Shown here: positions 23,601-37,768 of the stretch, piece by piece | How the letters are laid out: the number at the start of each line of letters is the position of its first letter | Position numbering within the stretch: the first letter of the stretch is position 1 | Assembly: GCA_008933995.1 (NCBI GenBank) | Contig: WARS01000029.1 | Coordinates: 23,000,879-23,064,878 of the forward strand | Reading direction: 5' to 3' | DNA length: 64,000 bases | Source: Datnioides undecimradiatus | Taxonomy: Eukaryota; Chordata; Actinopteri; Lobotiformes; Datnioididae | Translations under genes and position numbers: made by a program | The notes under the pieces: model-generated | Database searches by the model: none | What the model was told of the DNA's origin: nothing | The model's input: only the letters and a program-made list of their open reading frames with translations

Positions 23601-26600
23601 TCTTTGTGTTCATGCAAAGAGAGGAAAGACACTGATCAAATAAATCCTGCTCTTATCTTTGCTCTGACCCCGTGCAACATCCTGCCGCTGCATCAGGACA
23701 CGCTCTCGCCGGTTAGCGCGGCTGTTGCTCGTTAGTTCTTGGCAGCGAGAGCTCGCTGAATGCTAAATTTCACATTTCTTCACTCTGCAGAAGAGCAGCC
23801 TGAAAACTGGAAATGCTCTATTTGAGCTAGAGTCCACGTTTCGATGGCCTCAGTCCAGCCACGACATAGCTTTACATGTTGACGTTCTGACCAATGAGCG
23901 GCCCGCTTAGTGGTCATTACTGTGTTATTGAATGATTGCTCAGTACCCATGGGTTAGGCCGCACCCATTTTTGAAGCTGGTCTTCACACCTGTACACTTT
24001 CGTGACTGCATCCTCATTATTGTGACGCCGTTGCATTGACAAACCATCAACAGACGCACAAGTCTCTGGCATAGCACCCAAAACTTCAGTGGCAGTTCCT
24101 GCTACAGTAGGTGTCTCCTGGATCATTTCGCCTTGATGACAAACGCATGCGTTCACACACAGGCTCACGAAGTTAAAACAATGCCAGCGTCTCTCTGGCA
24201 GCTGATAACACCTGACAATCAAATGCAGAAGTGGAACAGCTCCTACCGTGGCGCAGAAACTGGCGTGAAATGATGCGTGGCTCAATGTGGGTTGCGCTTA
24301 CACCTGTGATTTTGATAGAGCAGTGACCTGCCGTTCTTTTCACTTCACCAAGACCGCAGGTGAGTCTTGAAAGGTTCAGCGTCAACCCTAAAAATAGTCC
24401 CGTTGACAAACCACACCTCGGTATCTGTCAACCGCCTGTCTGTGAGTATGTGTGCCTGTGCGAAAGTCTCGGCTCTTCAGTTCCTTCTTGCCTCGGATGA
24501 CTGTCATTCCAGCAGAGAGATGTGCGTAACGAATTCGCCAGAAACAAACTGGGCTGCATATTCTTACACGTCATCGGTCCTTTCGTCATTGGACGAGGAG
24601 CTCAGACAATGGCCCCAGTGATCCAGGGAAATAAAGACGGCGGGCGTTGTGGTAACCTTTTACAACTGTTGGCGAGCAGAGTCAACCCACCTGTTTAGTT
24701 CATTAACGTGACAAAGACACACCTGACTGATCTGGTTACTAAATAATGTTTTGCATTGTCGAGCCACACTGGGTTTAAAGGACAAGTCCACCCTTGGGTA
24801 CTCTGACACAGTTCGATATCATCGGTGTGTGATGCTGAATGCATTCCTCGTGGCTTTGTGATGAAGTGTTGTGACCTGCCTTTACTACTTCAGTTAGTGA
24901 TCTCATGAGCCTCACAGAGCGTCCTTTGATTGCTCGCACAGACGGGTCTGAACTGAACAAAGGTAAATATAGAACAAAAAGCCTGTTGGCCAGCCAGCTT
25001 CAAAACTAGTTTGTAAACACTGAATTACTGAAAACCCTAATTAGAGCCATCACAGAGCGGGGGAAAGGTCCTAAACTCTGACATACAAACCCACAAAAGC
25101 CACATCACTGTGCAATCAGCTTACCTACTTCTCACTGAACGTTAATCAGCTTTTTTCCGCGATGCAAATATGTACTGCGTGCGCACTGCCCTGTGAATGC
25201 TTCACACACACCCAAAACAAAAATACGCGCACCTAAAACGGAGTTATAAATACCCGAAGCAGCATTGTGCCCATTGTATCGGCTTAAGATCTGCAGCTAT
25301 GCATAACAAACGAAATATGTCTTTAAAAAAACAATAACAAAATCAAGTTGTTTTTTTGGGGGGGGGGTTGGGCATCTGTAAATACAAGATTCAGATTCAG
25401 TGTTTACGCATTTATGCCAACAGAAGATGGGATTCGACTGTTTTTCAGCTGTTCACTCTTCATTTGCTTAAATTATGGCTGGATCTAGAAGTGTTTCCAC
25501 CAATCTGTCTTCACAACTCGAGTTTCACTTCAAAAATAAATAAGTATTATTATTATTATTGCCATGGAAACACTCAGTCCCACTGGGTGAAGTAATAACC
25601 CTTTATATTTATGCTGTTACCACCAGTTTTCATTATTTTTGCTTGGTTTTAGACAAACAGATGGGTTCAAATACCCCACTACCCACTCTAAATATCTTTG
25701 TCCAGGTATTTAGAAGACCCATAAAATCATACAATCAAACAAAAATATGTAACCAAATCCAGTGAATATGTGTAATATCGTCAGAGGGGTGTTTTTTCTG
25801 TTTTTAAGTGTGTTCGAGGGCGTTTCCCGTCCCGCTGTTGTCAACCTGGACCACTGTTACAAACGCATGCCGTGCAGCTCAGTTTGTACGTTCGTTTAAA
25901 CCCACATCTTTATTTTAGAAACTTGGAGTCTTGAAGACTCCAGAAGCAGAAAACACGTCAGATGAACCCGTGGGAAAATGTGCACAAAATGACAAGTGTG
26001 TATAAACTGTGACAGTTTGGGGAAAAAAAACCCAGCTGATGTGACGGCGCAGCCACAAAAACACGGTGGTTTGAATAACTCGTGCAGTGTAAGCGTCATA
26101 TAGCGTCCGCGTAATATATTCATGCTGTATTTTAAGTTAAACAAGGGGAAATTCACAGAAAAACAAACCTTAGCTTTACTGTTGGGTTTTGTTTTAAGAT
26201 ACTATTAGCACATTATTTGGTGATAGAAATAATTAATATAAATGCACAGAAACTGCATGCACACGAAATGCTGTCTAACTGTCAGCAGCAGGGGAACATT
26301 AACAGGTTGACACGGCAGTAATGGGACTGAATGCACATAAGCAAAACCCAACACAACCATCGAAACCCAACAGCATTAGAAAGCAAATGGAAAAACTGAT
26401 TAAATTAAATAAAAGGCCTTAATATATGAAACTAGATCAGCTGAAAGGTTAGAGGTTAAGTCAGGTAACCAAACATTTCAGCAAAAGTAAAAAACATTAA
26501 ATAAATATAATGACGACAGCAAGTGAAATCGATTAAGGGTTAGGTTAAATAACACTGACAACCAAGGACGTGAGCACCACGAAACTCAAGATGAACTGGT

Positions 26601-26882
26601 TTGTACAAGTCGTCGTCTGACTTCACTGGAAAACCGAATTTTTGTAACAGTTTAAACGAGGATAACGGGAAACCGTTTCCGTTGTACGCCTGAAAGGTGA
26701 CAGAAATCGTGGCGAGCCTGAGACACCCGCCGGTCAGCACGGCGTCCTTTGCAGCTGCAGGGCCGAGGTGATTGGTTCTCAGGCCTCGCTGAAGAAACAG
26801 AGTTGGTGTTGGGTTTCATTTGACTCCATGCAGGCGGTCCAGACCTCATAAATCCACTCCCAGGATCCTTGTAGTTCAGCCT

Positions 26883-26883
<1 letters not shown>

Positions 26884-26923
<40 letters not shown>
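26884..26923. repeat. (CA)n microsatellite
   Basis: 40-nt perfect CA alternation. Confidence 0.97.
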
Positions 26924-26925
<2 letters not shown>

Positions 26926-29900
26926 GAGTATTGCAGTTTCTCCGACTGGAAGACAATGACACAAGCTCTGTTTGAGTCGCTGTCAAGTGTTTCTCAACAG
27001 ATATTGAATAACTCATCTTAAATCCACACCAGTTACCGCTTTTCACTTCCTGAACCTTCTAGTACACAATAAACCTAACAGGTCGCGCGCAGATGCAGTG
27101 AGAGACGGCGAGATGACAGCGACCACAGTGTCAGATCCCGCTATGGAGCAAATTCTTTATCCCAACAATGAGAAAACCAGGTATGGCCCCACATACACGT
27201 GTGTGCCGCTGACATAATGGCTCCTGGCAGGCAGTAACTCATGCACTTCTGTCCCTCTGCCCCAGAGAAGATTTAACAGTTGGCCTGTTCTGTTGCGTAA
27301 TATCTGCTACTTAATGAAGCCTGAAATATGGTGGCTATTTCAGAGTTTCCCAGTATTAGCTAGGAATTCTCTTTAGGCGTCCAGTTCGAGAGGTTTTTCA
27401 AAGCACAAGAGGCTCTTGAACCCATCAGCTGCTACTCCTTCAAGGAAAAAACACTTCTTTTACAACCTGGGTCTTATTTTGACTCTTGTGGCCGTTGTTC
27501 CTTTGGGTTGTTATAACGTTTTAACCAGCAGATTAATTGTAGAAACACAATGCCGTGGCGGCACTGCAAGACAAAGTCCCACAATGAGAACGTCACCAGA
27601 TGAGTGTCCACAGAACACGAGCAGTAAAGTTTTACAGATCTATCTTGTCTCAAAATTACATACCTGACAACCTCGCTGTAATAACAGGGAGGAGAGTGAT
27701 GGAAAATCTGCAGAAAGCAGCGATGATTCGCCTTTTTCCAGCCTCGTGGGTCAGCTTCACACGTAACCTCCAAACTATGATGCCACTGGCGTCCTGCTTT
27801 GCGTCGCATTGTTTAGTGCGACTGCCACTTAGTCTGACAAAGCTGTCAAGAGCCATGAAGAAGAGGAATTGTACTGCTGAACCACGGTTTTGGACACAAG
27901 CTTTGTACTCTAAGCCTCGGTCCAAAGTGCTGAATCAGATTCAACTTGGAAATTTCAAACTGTGTTGGAGCCAAAAAGGGAAGAAAAGATCCGAATCTGT
28001 TTTCGAGTCCGGCTTCCTAAACCAGTTTTTATCTGATGTAAAAGTAATAATGAAAGCACAGAGAGTTATCCCAGCCCGGCCCTCATAAACCTCCATTGTT
28101 TTGCAGAGATTTAACGGTTCAGCTTTGACTTCCTGTATTTGGGCTTTGCAGCGACTTTACTACAGTATGTCTTCTGGGTAACTTGAGCCTAACGACGAAT
28201 CGACCCGCTCAGCTCGGCCGCGCAGACCTCGGCGCTGATAATGCAGAGAAATTATAGGCAAACGCCCTTCAAGTGCTTCCAGCGTGCAGACCGAAGAGGA
28301 GCATTTGCCTGACACGTGCTTTAACACATCAGATCACTGGAGAACGACCCCCCCCCCCCCGTTGACTTGGGGGCAGTTGATTTTATTTAAACCTTCTCTC
28401 ATCCAGTTTGCACCGGTTCAGCGATGCCCAGGGCACTTGATGCTTAAGGTGTTTCCAGCAGCTAAGACAGAAAGACAGACAAACCCACAAACTTACCACT
28501 GTGGTCTTGGATAAAATAGAGTTTTTCCTTTTTAAGGAATGCTTTTATTACAAGGCTGTCACAAACTTAATCATTTGGATTAAAGGACCTGCCAGGATAG
28601 TGACCCGCTAAATATTTCAAGCTGTGTTGATAGATGTGATTTCAGTTAGGCTGCAGCCGGAGGTATTCACCTTTATTTGTCGGTTATCATTCAGTTAAAT
28701 ATGGTTTTGGACAATGCGGGCCTGTCCTTGCTCGACAGGGATAAGGAATGAGCAGCTATTATTATCCCGCTTTATGTCTCTGGCAGTGCAGCGGTGTCAG
28801 TCAGAGGCCGGCGGTGGTAGCCAGGGGGCCGGTTAGGACTGCTGGCTCTCTGAGGTGCTTCATCTCGGGGCCGAGGCAGCGAGACCTCTAACTGAACCGC
28901 AGCCGGTTGGATGCAGAAGTGCTGAGGCAGCAAACTCGGCCCATTTCACTGGGTGGAGTTCCTATACTGCACTATAGGTCTTAAAACAAGGAGGGGTGGC
29001 GGTTGGCAACGGGCCAGCCCATGACTTTACTATCATGCTAACACCGTCCCACAGCTCAGGTTCACACATCACTGTCAATTATTTTGTTTTATTCCACACT
29101 TGTTACTGGGCGGCAGTAGTTAGCACCAGCATCTGTGATCAATTTGTGCGATTTATGTGTCACAAATTAGTCTGGGTTTTAAAAGCAGCGTGTGTCTATG
29201 TCTCAGCCGGTCGTATTGGGTGTTGGCGAACAGACTGAGCTCCAGGATTCCTCAGATTCCTCTCCGTAGAAGCCAGCGATAAGGGGAAACGCGAGGTAAG
29301 GAGAGGCCTCAGTGTTCTGACAGCAGTTTGCCGCGTTGATGGATTGAGGTGAATGTCTGAACACCAGACCAGACAGACATAAAGAAGCAAATGGCTTTTA
29401 TGAGCAGCAAGATTTATCCATTGAACAAGCGTTGTCGAGCTCCACCGGCTGAATTTATTGCACTTGACATGCAAAACGGGCTATCAGCGCTAAGTTTGGA
29501 TGTTTGGCAGAGCTCCGCTGCACTTTCACACAAAGTAACCATGAAATATTAGCATTATTTTAAAAGGTTTCCGTATATTAGGGAGGAATTGGGGGTCCTT
29601 TTCCAAGATGGTTCACAGTAAAGCCATTCACTTTTCCCTTACCTGGAATCCCGCTGTGTGGAAAGAGCCGTGCCAGCCAGGTTCTCCGCTGCTCTGGATG
29701 GGAAACGATAAAAGACGAGCTCGCACAAAGGGGTCGCACATTGTCACTAGTAGTTGCAACCTGTCATCGTCCATTCGGGCTCGTCAGCTGGTTTCTGAAG
29801 ATTTTTTGATGTATCCAGACCTGGAAACTCCTCAGAATGATGTCACGCTGAACTACCAGGAAACCCGATCTACCTAGCATCGATTGGTAGACTCCTTTAG

Positions 29901-31846
29901 TAGTAACAAAACTTTCTTATAGTGAGACCCAGGAGTGTTCATCTGGATCTGATGTGACAGGAAGCCCTGGACAGAATCTGGACATCCTCTCTCGAACCTT
30001 ATTTAAGACTTGAACTTGAACTTGTTTGCAGAGTCTTTCATCCTCTGTTTACAGATTTGTGGTTTACCAAGTGAACCTGCGCGACCTTTTAGTTGCTGTA
30101 CACCTTTCAGTCCACCGAGACGACCAAATCTTTGTGACTCCTAGTTAAGTTTAACTCCATTAAATGTAGGTCATCAGTGTGTTTGTAGCAAAAGTGCAAG
30201 GTTTGATGCGTCACCATGGCAACACAGCTTCCCTCGGCTGTTTGCCACATTTCCATGGGCCTGCTTATCTGATGATGTCCGATCCGGTCTCTATCTTCGT
30301 CTGTGATCGCTGACACCTACTGCCACTCTCCCCTGTATGAAGCCATTCTCTCTCTCTGCCTCCCTCTCACTCCACTCAGTTCATTTGATTTATTTAGCTA
30401 ACAGCATTAGCTGCAGCCTGTCTGCAGCAGCTCTCTCCAGTCTGCAGCAGCATGTTTCTTCAGGAAGTTGTGCTTTGGTTCAGGGTTTCTTCTCTTCTCT
30501 GGCTGCCAGTAGTCATCCCGGTTACACTGCTCCCTGCAGAGCCGATGGGCAGCAGCGACGGCGTGTGGACGGGAGCGTTAGCGTCCGTTTGGAGCGACAG
30601 CTAGCTGTGACTTCAGCGCGTCCTGACCCGACAGAGGCGGCCTGTGACAGCTGAGCTGTGTGTTGTGTGACATGTTGTTGCCACAGGTCAGAGATGTGCA
30701 GCTATGAACCGTTTGGTTTCTGATCTTTCAGAGACGCTGAGCTACGGTTTCTGTCCTCCACAGCAACAAACTCTGCATAAACAGAGTGATCGTTTGCTAT
30801 ATCGAATGAAAAATATGTTATTTAAATCTCAGTCTGTCTGGTCTGAAGCATCAAAACATGAAGGGATGTTATGTGTGTGCTGTGCTGTGCTGTGTGTGTT
30901 AGAAAGTGATCACCTGTCAGTTTCGGTGACATTAAGCTCTTGCTCCGGTGTTGGATTGAGAGTCAAACTGTAATTAAAAGGGATTATGTACTTGAGGAAG
31001 CAGGATGATCAAAAGCAGACTTGTGTTCAGGGAGAGCACGCTCGTGCACAGTTCGCCCACATGCACATGTCGGGCTCGGGTGCGGTTTTCTTTTAGTGTG
31101 TGATTTAAAGCGCTGCTCTGCTGTCAGCCATGCGTATATCATACTAAGTGGCTTGTTTGACTCGTAGATATAGAGTTGGACAGCGAAAGGAGTGTTTTGA
31201 ACCGCAGTTAAAACATTTTATTTTAATGATGTCCTCAGTACAAACACTCGAGACCCTCCTCATTATGATAACTTCATGTTATCTGGCCGGCAGCCTTAAT
31301 TAGAGAGACACACATTAGCCTCAAATGCCATTGCTATGTAGAGGAAACCCAACTAAACAAAATACTAAGACTCCGTGTTTGGATGTTCCCCAAAAATTGC
31401 TGTGAGCCAGATATTTTCTTAGAAAGTTGTTTGTTATTTTCTACTGAGGACACGAGAACATCCAGGAACGTTTGACGTCCTTCCTCTCAGCGCTCCGGAG
31501 GTGACATTGAATACAGGTTTGAGGTATTTTCAAAGGTTGCCAGCAGTTCTGTCGATGGTGAGGCAGATCAGGTTGCAACAAAGCTGACAACAGCAAACAA
31601 ACAGCATTTGGCCGGTTTTACAAAGTGTGCACGGAGGCCAGCCACAGCCCGGCAGTGCTTGTTTCACAATTTACAAACTAGCTTCTTCTCTTTGTTGATG
31701 TTTCATTTCTGCTTCTCACACAAACACAAGCAAGAACTTAAAAGTTAACTCAAGTTCAGATGTGAATGCAGTCAGAGGTTAAGTAGAAACTCCGGAGGCC
31801 TGAACTAACTCCCGGTGCTTTGCAGTATTCTTGTAAAATGGCAGTC

Positions 31847-31863
31847 GGGGGGGGGGGGGGGGG
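31847..31863. repeat. G17 homopolymer
   Basis: 17 consecutive G on the + strand; its true length may differ because such runs are error-prone in sequencing. Confidence 0.85.
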
Positions 31864-34800
31864 TGTCATCACAGGTTCTATTACCTCCCAGTAACCTGAT
31901 CCTTCACTGCACTGAAATACAGACTTTAACCGGGGTGTAACGGAGACACGCCGACACAATGACACGAAGAGTTCAGCCGTGTTCCGAACGTGTTTTCAAC
32001 CATGTCCAGTTCTTTATGTGAGCGCACCCTGAGATCAGAGGACTGTCTGTCAGGGGGACACTAAAAACGGGTGTGTGGGTGAGGAAGGAGGGGGCCAGGG
32101 TGTGGGAGGGAAGACGGAGGGTTTCCGACGGATACCACTCCCTCGCCACGCGTGAACTGATGTGAATTTAGGTGACAGGAGGCTTTAACCTCTGGGAAAG
32201 GATCCGTATGGGGAAAAGGGACAGAGAGGGCTGAAAAATGGGATTGACCCTTGACCCTCAGAGTCGGTAATGCGATCCTGGTATCTCTATTGTAGAGGGA
32301 GAGGGGTGGGGAGGAGGTCACCAGGGGAAAGGGAAGGTAGCAGCCACACCACACTGCTGATTAGAGCTTCCTGTGGTCAGCCACAGCGCTGCTGCTTGGA
32401 AACACACAAATGTGCACACACACACACAGAGAGGTTCGGACAAACACTACACAACAAATCTCACGTTAGCCGCGGCTGAACTGCAAAAAACCCTCACGCA
32501 AACACGCCGAACATTGTGTAATATGTAGATAACTGCAGTTATCCAGCAAAGAAAGCCAAGTTAAAATGGATTAATAGGATTTAAGGAGTCGATCAGAAAC
32601 CACAAACACACTTCACACAAGCAGTGAAGCTTTGGAAACCAGCGCAGCCGCTGGCGCAGCGCTTGAGAGCGAGTGTTTGGTCCCCGGTGCACTTTGCAGT
32701 AAACCTGAAACACGCTCCGAATAAGGCTCAGTCCGAACGATCTGCTGATTCTGTCTAAAGAGGTTGAAAACACGGCGGCTCAACCAGCGACTTTGACAAC
32801 CCAATACAAATGGTTCTTGACCTGGTTGTGTAGCGTGGATAGGATCAACAATGGCTTCGTTACTTAAATGATTTTATAATTTAAGGCCTGTCCTGACCAG
32901 AGGAGGCAAGATCGACACATACTTTTCATCAGCTGTGACGATCGAGCTCCCAAAACGCCGGGTCCTGCATCTCACACAGCTTCGGTTAGCATCAGCACTG
33001 GGCGTCCATGGGAATGCTCCCCCAGCTCGTGACACATGTCATCATGTGTGGTGACAGGTGAGGCCGTTTGTTCTCCTTTGCATGGCAGTCGCGCTGCGGA
33101 GACGAACCGTTTCATCTAATCTCAGTTCTGCCAGTCAAATCCGGAGGATACCCTGATGGAAATCACCGTGACGCTGCGGTTTTCTGACGCCACTTGCGTA
33201 CACCATATATATAAATAGTTTATTTTCTCTCTTGACCTTTATTGTTTCAGCCCGTCAAGGTTTCAAGAAAATATGAAAATGAGATGCATCTTATCTGCAG
33301 AGAACACTGATCCTAAAGAAGAGCCGAGCGTCACCGATATCAGCGGTGAAAGAAGGCATGCAAAACAGGCCGGGCTCGTTGCGTCATCGTTAACCTATAA
33401 GGATTTGAATAGTGTCAGGGGAGCAGGACATGATTTATGTTTTTGGATGCACGTCTCTCCTCTTTCCGTCGTCCCCTACTCTGCAAATAAATCTATAATC
33501 CTCCTGAAAAGAGGAGGGGGGAGGTTCACTCGGCCCTGTTGCGGGTTTGCCTGCAGTAAAAACAGGCCTGAAATGAACTGAATCTTTCAAAGGAAGGACG
33601 GATCTCGCCACCGGTGAGAAGTTGAGGTCCTTCGCTCTTGAGAAAACCCTGTAGAAGTCTGTACCAGCGGAACGTCTGGTGCTCAAACTCTCGGCATAGT
33701 TTCTGTGTGTTCAGCCTCAAAACGAGACAGAAGCAGCCAAACTGCAGCCCGGGAGCTGCTGTTCAGGTTTGTGAAACCGTGTCCAAAGGTGTCTGTGTTC
33801 TTGCATGCTAGCACACCTCATTCTCTCACTGCTCAGGTAAGAAACAGCTCAATCATCTTTTACTGGACCCAGTGGCGAGGTTTGCTTCTCAGGGGCAGAA
33901 AGTCTGTGGTGATTTACTGTTTAATTGAGCTGACTCGTTAAAGTTTGCTGTAATTGAAGCCATAAAACGGCTGGCCGTCAGCCAAACTCTGGGTTGTGTA
34001 ACGCCACAGGTTCAGCGTGCAAGCGAGCGTACCTGGGGGCCGAAGTCTGCGGCGCACAGAGCCGATGGCTTCTTTGTGTTTGCGGCTCGCTCTGCTGAAA
34101 CTAACTGAAAGAGGAGTGCTCGGCTCGAGCTGGAGCTTTAGTCTGCTCGCAGGAGAAAGAGAGATTGTGGATTGTGTGAGTGTGTGTGCGTGAGTGTGTG
34201 TGCGAGAGTGTGTGTCTGGCAGTTTGGTATTTCCTGAAGGAGTTTCCTCCTACCGTCAGAGCGGAACCACCCTGGGCCCCTCAGCAGTCCAACCCACAGA
34301 CTGACCCGGTACTGCTCCCAGAGAGAAGCACAGAGCCATGGCAGCCGTGTGCAGGCACACTGGATATGAGGGTGTATGAACACAGAGGAGCATTGATAAA
34401 GATGGGTGACAAACAGTGGAGGAAGTTGTTATTAAGGCAGGAGCGTGTGCTCTCGCCAAGCCAGCGCAGTGTCTCCAGCTCTGCTCCGGGCTGTAGGCGG
34501 CTGTCCAGCGGTCCCACAGTTGTTTCTCTGCAGATATTTGCGCACTTTGCTGTTATTTGTGCTGTGATGTCATCGGTGTGATGGATAGTCGTTTCTTCAG
34601 CACCTTACAGTAACGGGTTGGCCGCGGTCTGCCGCAGAGATAGCGAGGGAGCACCGGGGATTGTGGGCCAGGATTCCTGCGCTATCAGCCAGCCTTACCC
34701 GGAGCTCGGCCTGACGAGAGAAACCTGCCAGACGAGGTGGAAAGAGAAGGGGGAGAGAGGGAGAGAGGCTTGTTGACAGGGTGAGGGAGAGAAGGGGTGA

Positions 34801-36121
34801 GTTATGTCAGCCTGTGTCTTTGCCCCCCAGTCCCAGCTGGGCTTGATTACCCAGAGTTCTCCGCTGAGCAGCAGCTTGAGGGGAACATGGCCGTCAGGAC
34901 TGTCAGAGAGGAGAGCAGGGGGAGGATCTGGGCAGGCTTTCAGACCTCAACCCCCGGGCTGAACTGGGACCAGTGCTCGCCAACACTGCTATGACATTTT
35001 TATAAATGATGCTGTTTACGGTTTTCAATCTTGGGCTGCAATATGAGGATTTTGAGAAAAGTCGATCTTTCAGATGTAGTTCAGCTCGTCAGAGGTTATC
35101 TCAGGTTCTGCGTGCAGCGCTCTCAAACTCCGCTGTGAGGACTACATTTCCCATAAAACCTGCTGCTCCCTAGCCCGACAAGAAGATCATAACCTGCACC
35201 TCATGTTCCAACGCCGGTCAGCCAATAGGGATGAAATCTATATATCGATATCCATTAATTTAGCATTCAGTATTTTGGAAATTCACTTGAGAGTCAGCTC
35301 ATAGATACAATTTGCAAGTAGGAACGGAAAAATGTGAAGTGAATATATATTATATATAAGTTAGTGTGCCGCCTCGTTTCAACACATGAAGAGATGCTGT
35401 CGTTGGTAAAAACAGTAGAGCAAGTAGAGATTTTGCAGAGGAAGGATTCGAAATCCAGCGTTTTGCTTCACGCAGACGTGGAAAAACTCCAGCCGTGCAT
35501 TGAGATCGTGAAAACAACGTTGATCTACTGCTGTGATCGTCACAGAAGCATCAGTTGCTGCGGCTCAGATCACTGTGCAGACTGCAGCAGAGCAAATCAG
35601 CAGAACTAAAACACTAAAAAGAGCTCCGTCGTGTACAATACGGCTGGTTTAAAAGGAATGAATGGCTGATGATGACGTGGGGCGGTGCTGCTGTTGAGTT
35701 TATTGTCTAAATCAATTTGTGATTAAATGTTGGGGATGTTGGTCCGTCTGGGTGAGATGATGTCACAGCGCCGCGGCGGTTGTCTTCGCTGTGACCGCGG
35801 AGACCTTTGAGAATGACAGGAAGGGCAGGAAGGAAGGAAAGGAAAGGAGGAAAGTGAGTGAGGGATGGAGGTGTAGCACTGACTCAGAGCGAGTCGCTGA
35901 GGTTTTAATGTGTCTGTGTGTGTGCGTGTGTGTGTGTCTCAGCGCTGTGTTTATAAATCAGCAGAGTCAGGCAGTGTGTGTCTTGCAGGGCCGGTGTTTC
36001 CTGCAGTGTAATCTGAGTCTCTGGTGGAATGTGTGAACCACATCCGACTCCACTCCACTCGAGCCCCCGACTCACTCAATATCCCACTGTAAACAACCCG
36101 GCTCTGCCAGGTAGAGCCACT

Positions 36122-36124
<3 letters not shown>

Positions 36125-36172
<48 letters not shown>
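36125..36172. repeat. (AC)24 microsatellite
   Basis: 48-nt perfect AC alternation followed by an A-rich stretch. Confidence 0.97.
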
Positions 36173-36174
<2 letters not shown>

Positions 36175-36468
36175 CCCTTTAAAAAAAAACAAACAAAAAA
36201 AAACAATACAGGAAGTGCTTCAAAATAAAAGCACAGCTGGTCGGGGGATACCGAACTGTGACTGTCATTCATTTTGCTTTTTGTTCTGCAGTCAGCCTCC
36301 ACCTATAAGACTTTGTGTGTGTGTGTGTGTGTGTGTGAGTGAGAGGTTTAGACTGAGAGGTTAATTGTAGTGTGACCTCTCTAATGTCTTTCCCTGGCTT
36401 GTTATCTTGATTGGGTAATTAATTCTGGGGCTGCTCTCTTCAGTATTCACACACTCATATGTCTCTCT

Positions 36469-36516
36469 CACACACACACACACACACACACTCTCACACA
36501 CACACACACACTCTCG
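36469..36516. repeat. (CA)n microsatellite, interrupted
   Basis: Two CA runs separated by ctctc. Confidence 0.93.
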
Positions 36517-36930
36517 AACCCTCCTGAACTCATGAGCCCCCACATTCCTGTAACCCTAAGGCTGCTCTGTCGCATTACTTTTCCTCTCTCACTCTCCCCC
36601 ACTCTCTCACTCTTGCTCAATTTATTTCTCTCTCTCACTCAATCATTCTCAGAGCTCGCTCGTCCGTCATGTTGCGCCTCCTCCCACCTCCTCCCTCGCT
36701 GCTCCACGGTGGAGCGGTGGAGGAAGCATCCAGAGCTTTTACTTGTGCAAATGAAGCCGTATCGAAACTAAAACACTTTATACCAAGTAAAAAGTTTGCA
36801 TTAAATGTTAATTAAAGTTAATTACAAGTCGATTAAAATAACGCAAAGTACTTCTGCAGTGACGCAAATAATGAAACAGTGAGTCTGGACACCTTGGACT
36901 GCACGTTTGATCTGACCGTCGACGTTTTCT

Positions 36931-37115
36931 ACACAAAATGACACAAAGAGACTGAAACTAAACAGACAGAGCTACAAAGAGACACAAAACAACTACAAGG
37001 AGACGCAAACACACCATAAACTGTACAAATGCATCACAACGAGGCATTAAAGAACAAGAACGACACAAAATAAATAGAAATGAAAATAAAACCATCACAA
37101 AAAGAGACAAAATGT
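36931..37115. repeat. degenerate ACAAAGAGACACAAAACAACT-type minisatellite
   Basis: Repeated imperfect units with the core cacaaagagac and cacaaaacaactac, about 18-21 nt long. This is a tandem repeat type common in teleost genomes. The copies here are strongly diverged. Confidence 0.7.
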
Positions 37116-37675
37116 TTTGAATTTAAGAAGAAAAGAAGAGCAACAACAAAAATGAAACCGCCGCTGATAAAACGTTAAAAACTAAATGTTGTGATGTGTC
37201 AAAAGATTCAGGACCCACGAGTTACACACACACACACACACACCGTGACCTTTGTTTCGATGCAGGAGCGCACATCAAATGAGAATCCTGCACCCACAGG
37301 TTCAACAGCCCAGGTGCATGCTGGGAGTATTTGCCACACACCTGCTCTCCACGATTGTTGGATTACTGCTACTGATGCATTAACATATATGCAGTTAATT
37401 AATATTATAGCAGGTCCAGGTCCTGTTTTCATGTCTCAGTCAAACAGATGCTGTGCAGACAAACACACAATGAATTAGTAGCAAACAACAACAACAAAAC
37501 AACAAAGCAGCATGACACCGAACACTGAACACAGGCACGGTCGGCCCCGCTGTCTCTCCTCGTTTTGATTTTGGAGCGCGCTCAGTCTGTAACCGCTTCC
37601 TCTGAGCGTCAGGCTCGCTGTTTTCCTCCCAGCTTTATCACTCTATCACCAGCCAGCAGACACAGAAAGAGAGAG

Positions 37676-37678
<3 letters not shown>

Positions 37679-37768
<90 letters not shown>

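Larger units (their letters stand above)
17759..24300 (+). other. gmds: 30.4 kb gmds intron, first part
   Basis: No exon or RNA gene was recognised. The segment has a (CTGCAG)n-like stretch at 18325-18345, GT arrays at 19755-19789, 20456-20498 and 20579-20608, and a CpG-poor stretch at about 21.34-22.2 kb that could be old mobile-element sequence but has no recognisable ends. The stretch at 22.86-23.06 kb is free of simple repeats and looks like a candidate conserved element. The intron begins at gtaagt after position 17758. Confidence 0.7.
24301..34000 (+). other. gmds: 30.4 kb gmds intron, middle part
   Basis: This part is markedly poorer in microsatellites than its flanks; the only long array is (CA)n at 26884-26923. 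Homopolymer runs occur near 25367, 28350 (C) and 31847 (G). Several stretches (about 27.1-27.4, 28.5-28.8 and 31.25-31.34 kb) are rich in homeobox- and GATA-like motifs and free of repeats, which makes them candidate regulatory DNA. A 162-codon open frame at 27600-28088 was judged a chance frame. Confidence 0.65.

Noticed and set aside
24775..24960. Start of a mobile element (aaaggacaagtccaccc)
   Set aside because: The opening words resemble ends of some fish repeats, but I found no matching second end or target duplication, so it is not called.
27600..28088. 162-codon open frame on the + strand
   Set aside because: The translated sequence has no family resemblance, its composition is like the surrounding non-coding DNA, and it overlaps an opposite-strand frame of similar quality.
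35340..35610. Open frame with a charged helical peptide
   Set aside because: Short, no splice signals in the right phase, no recognised family.
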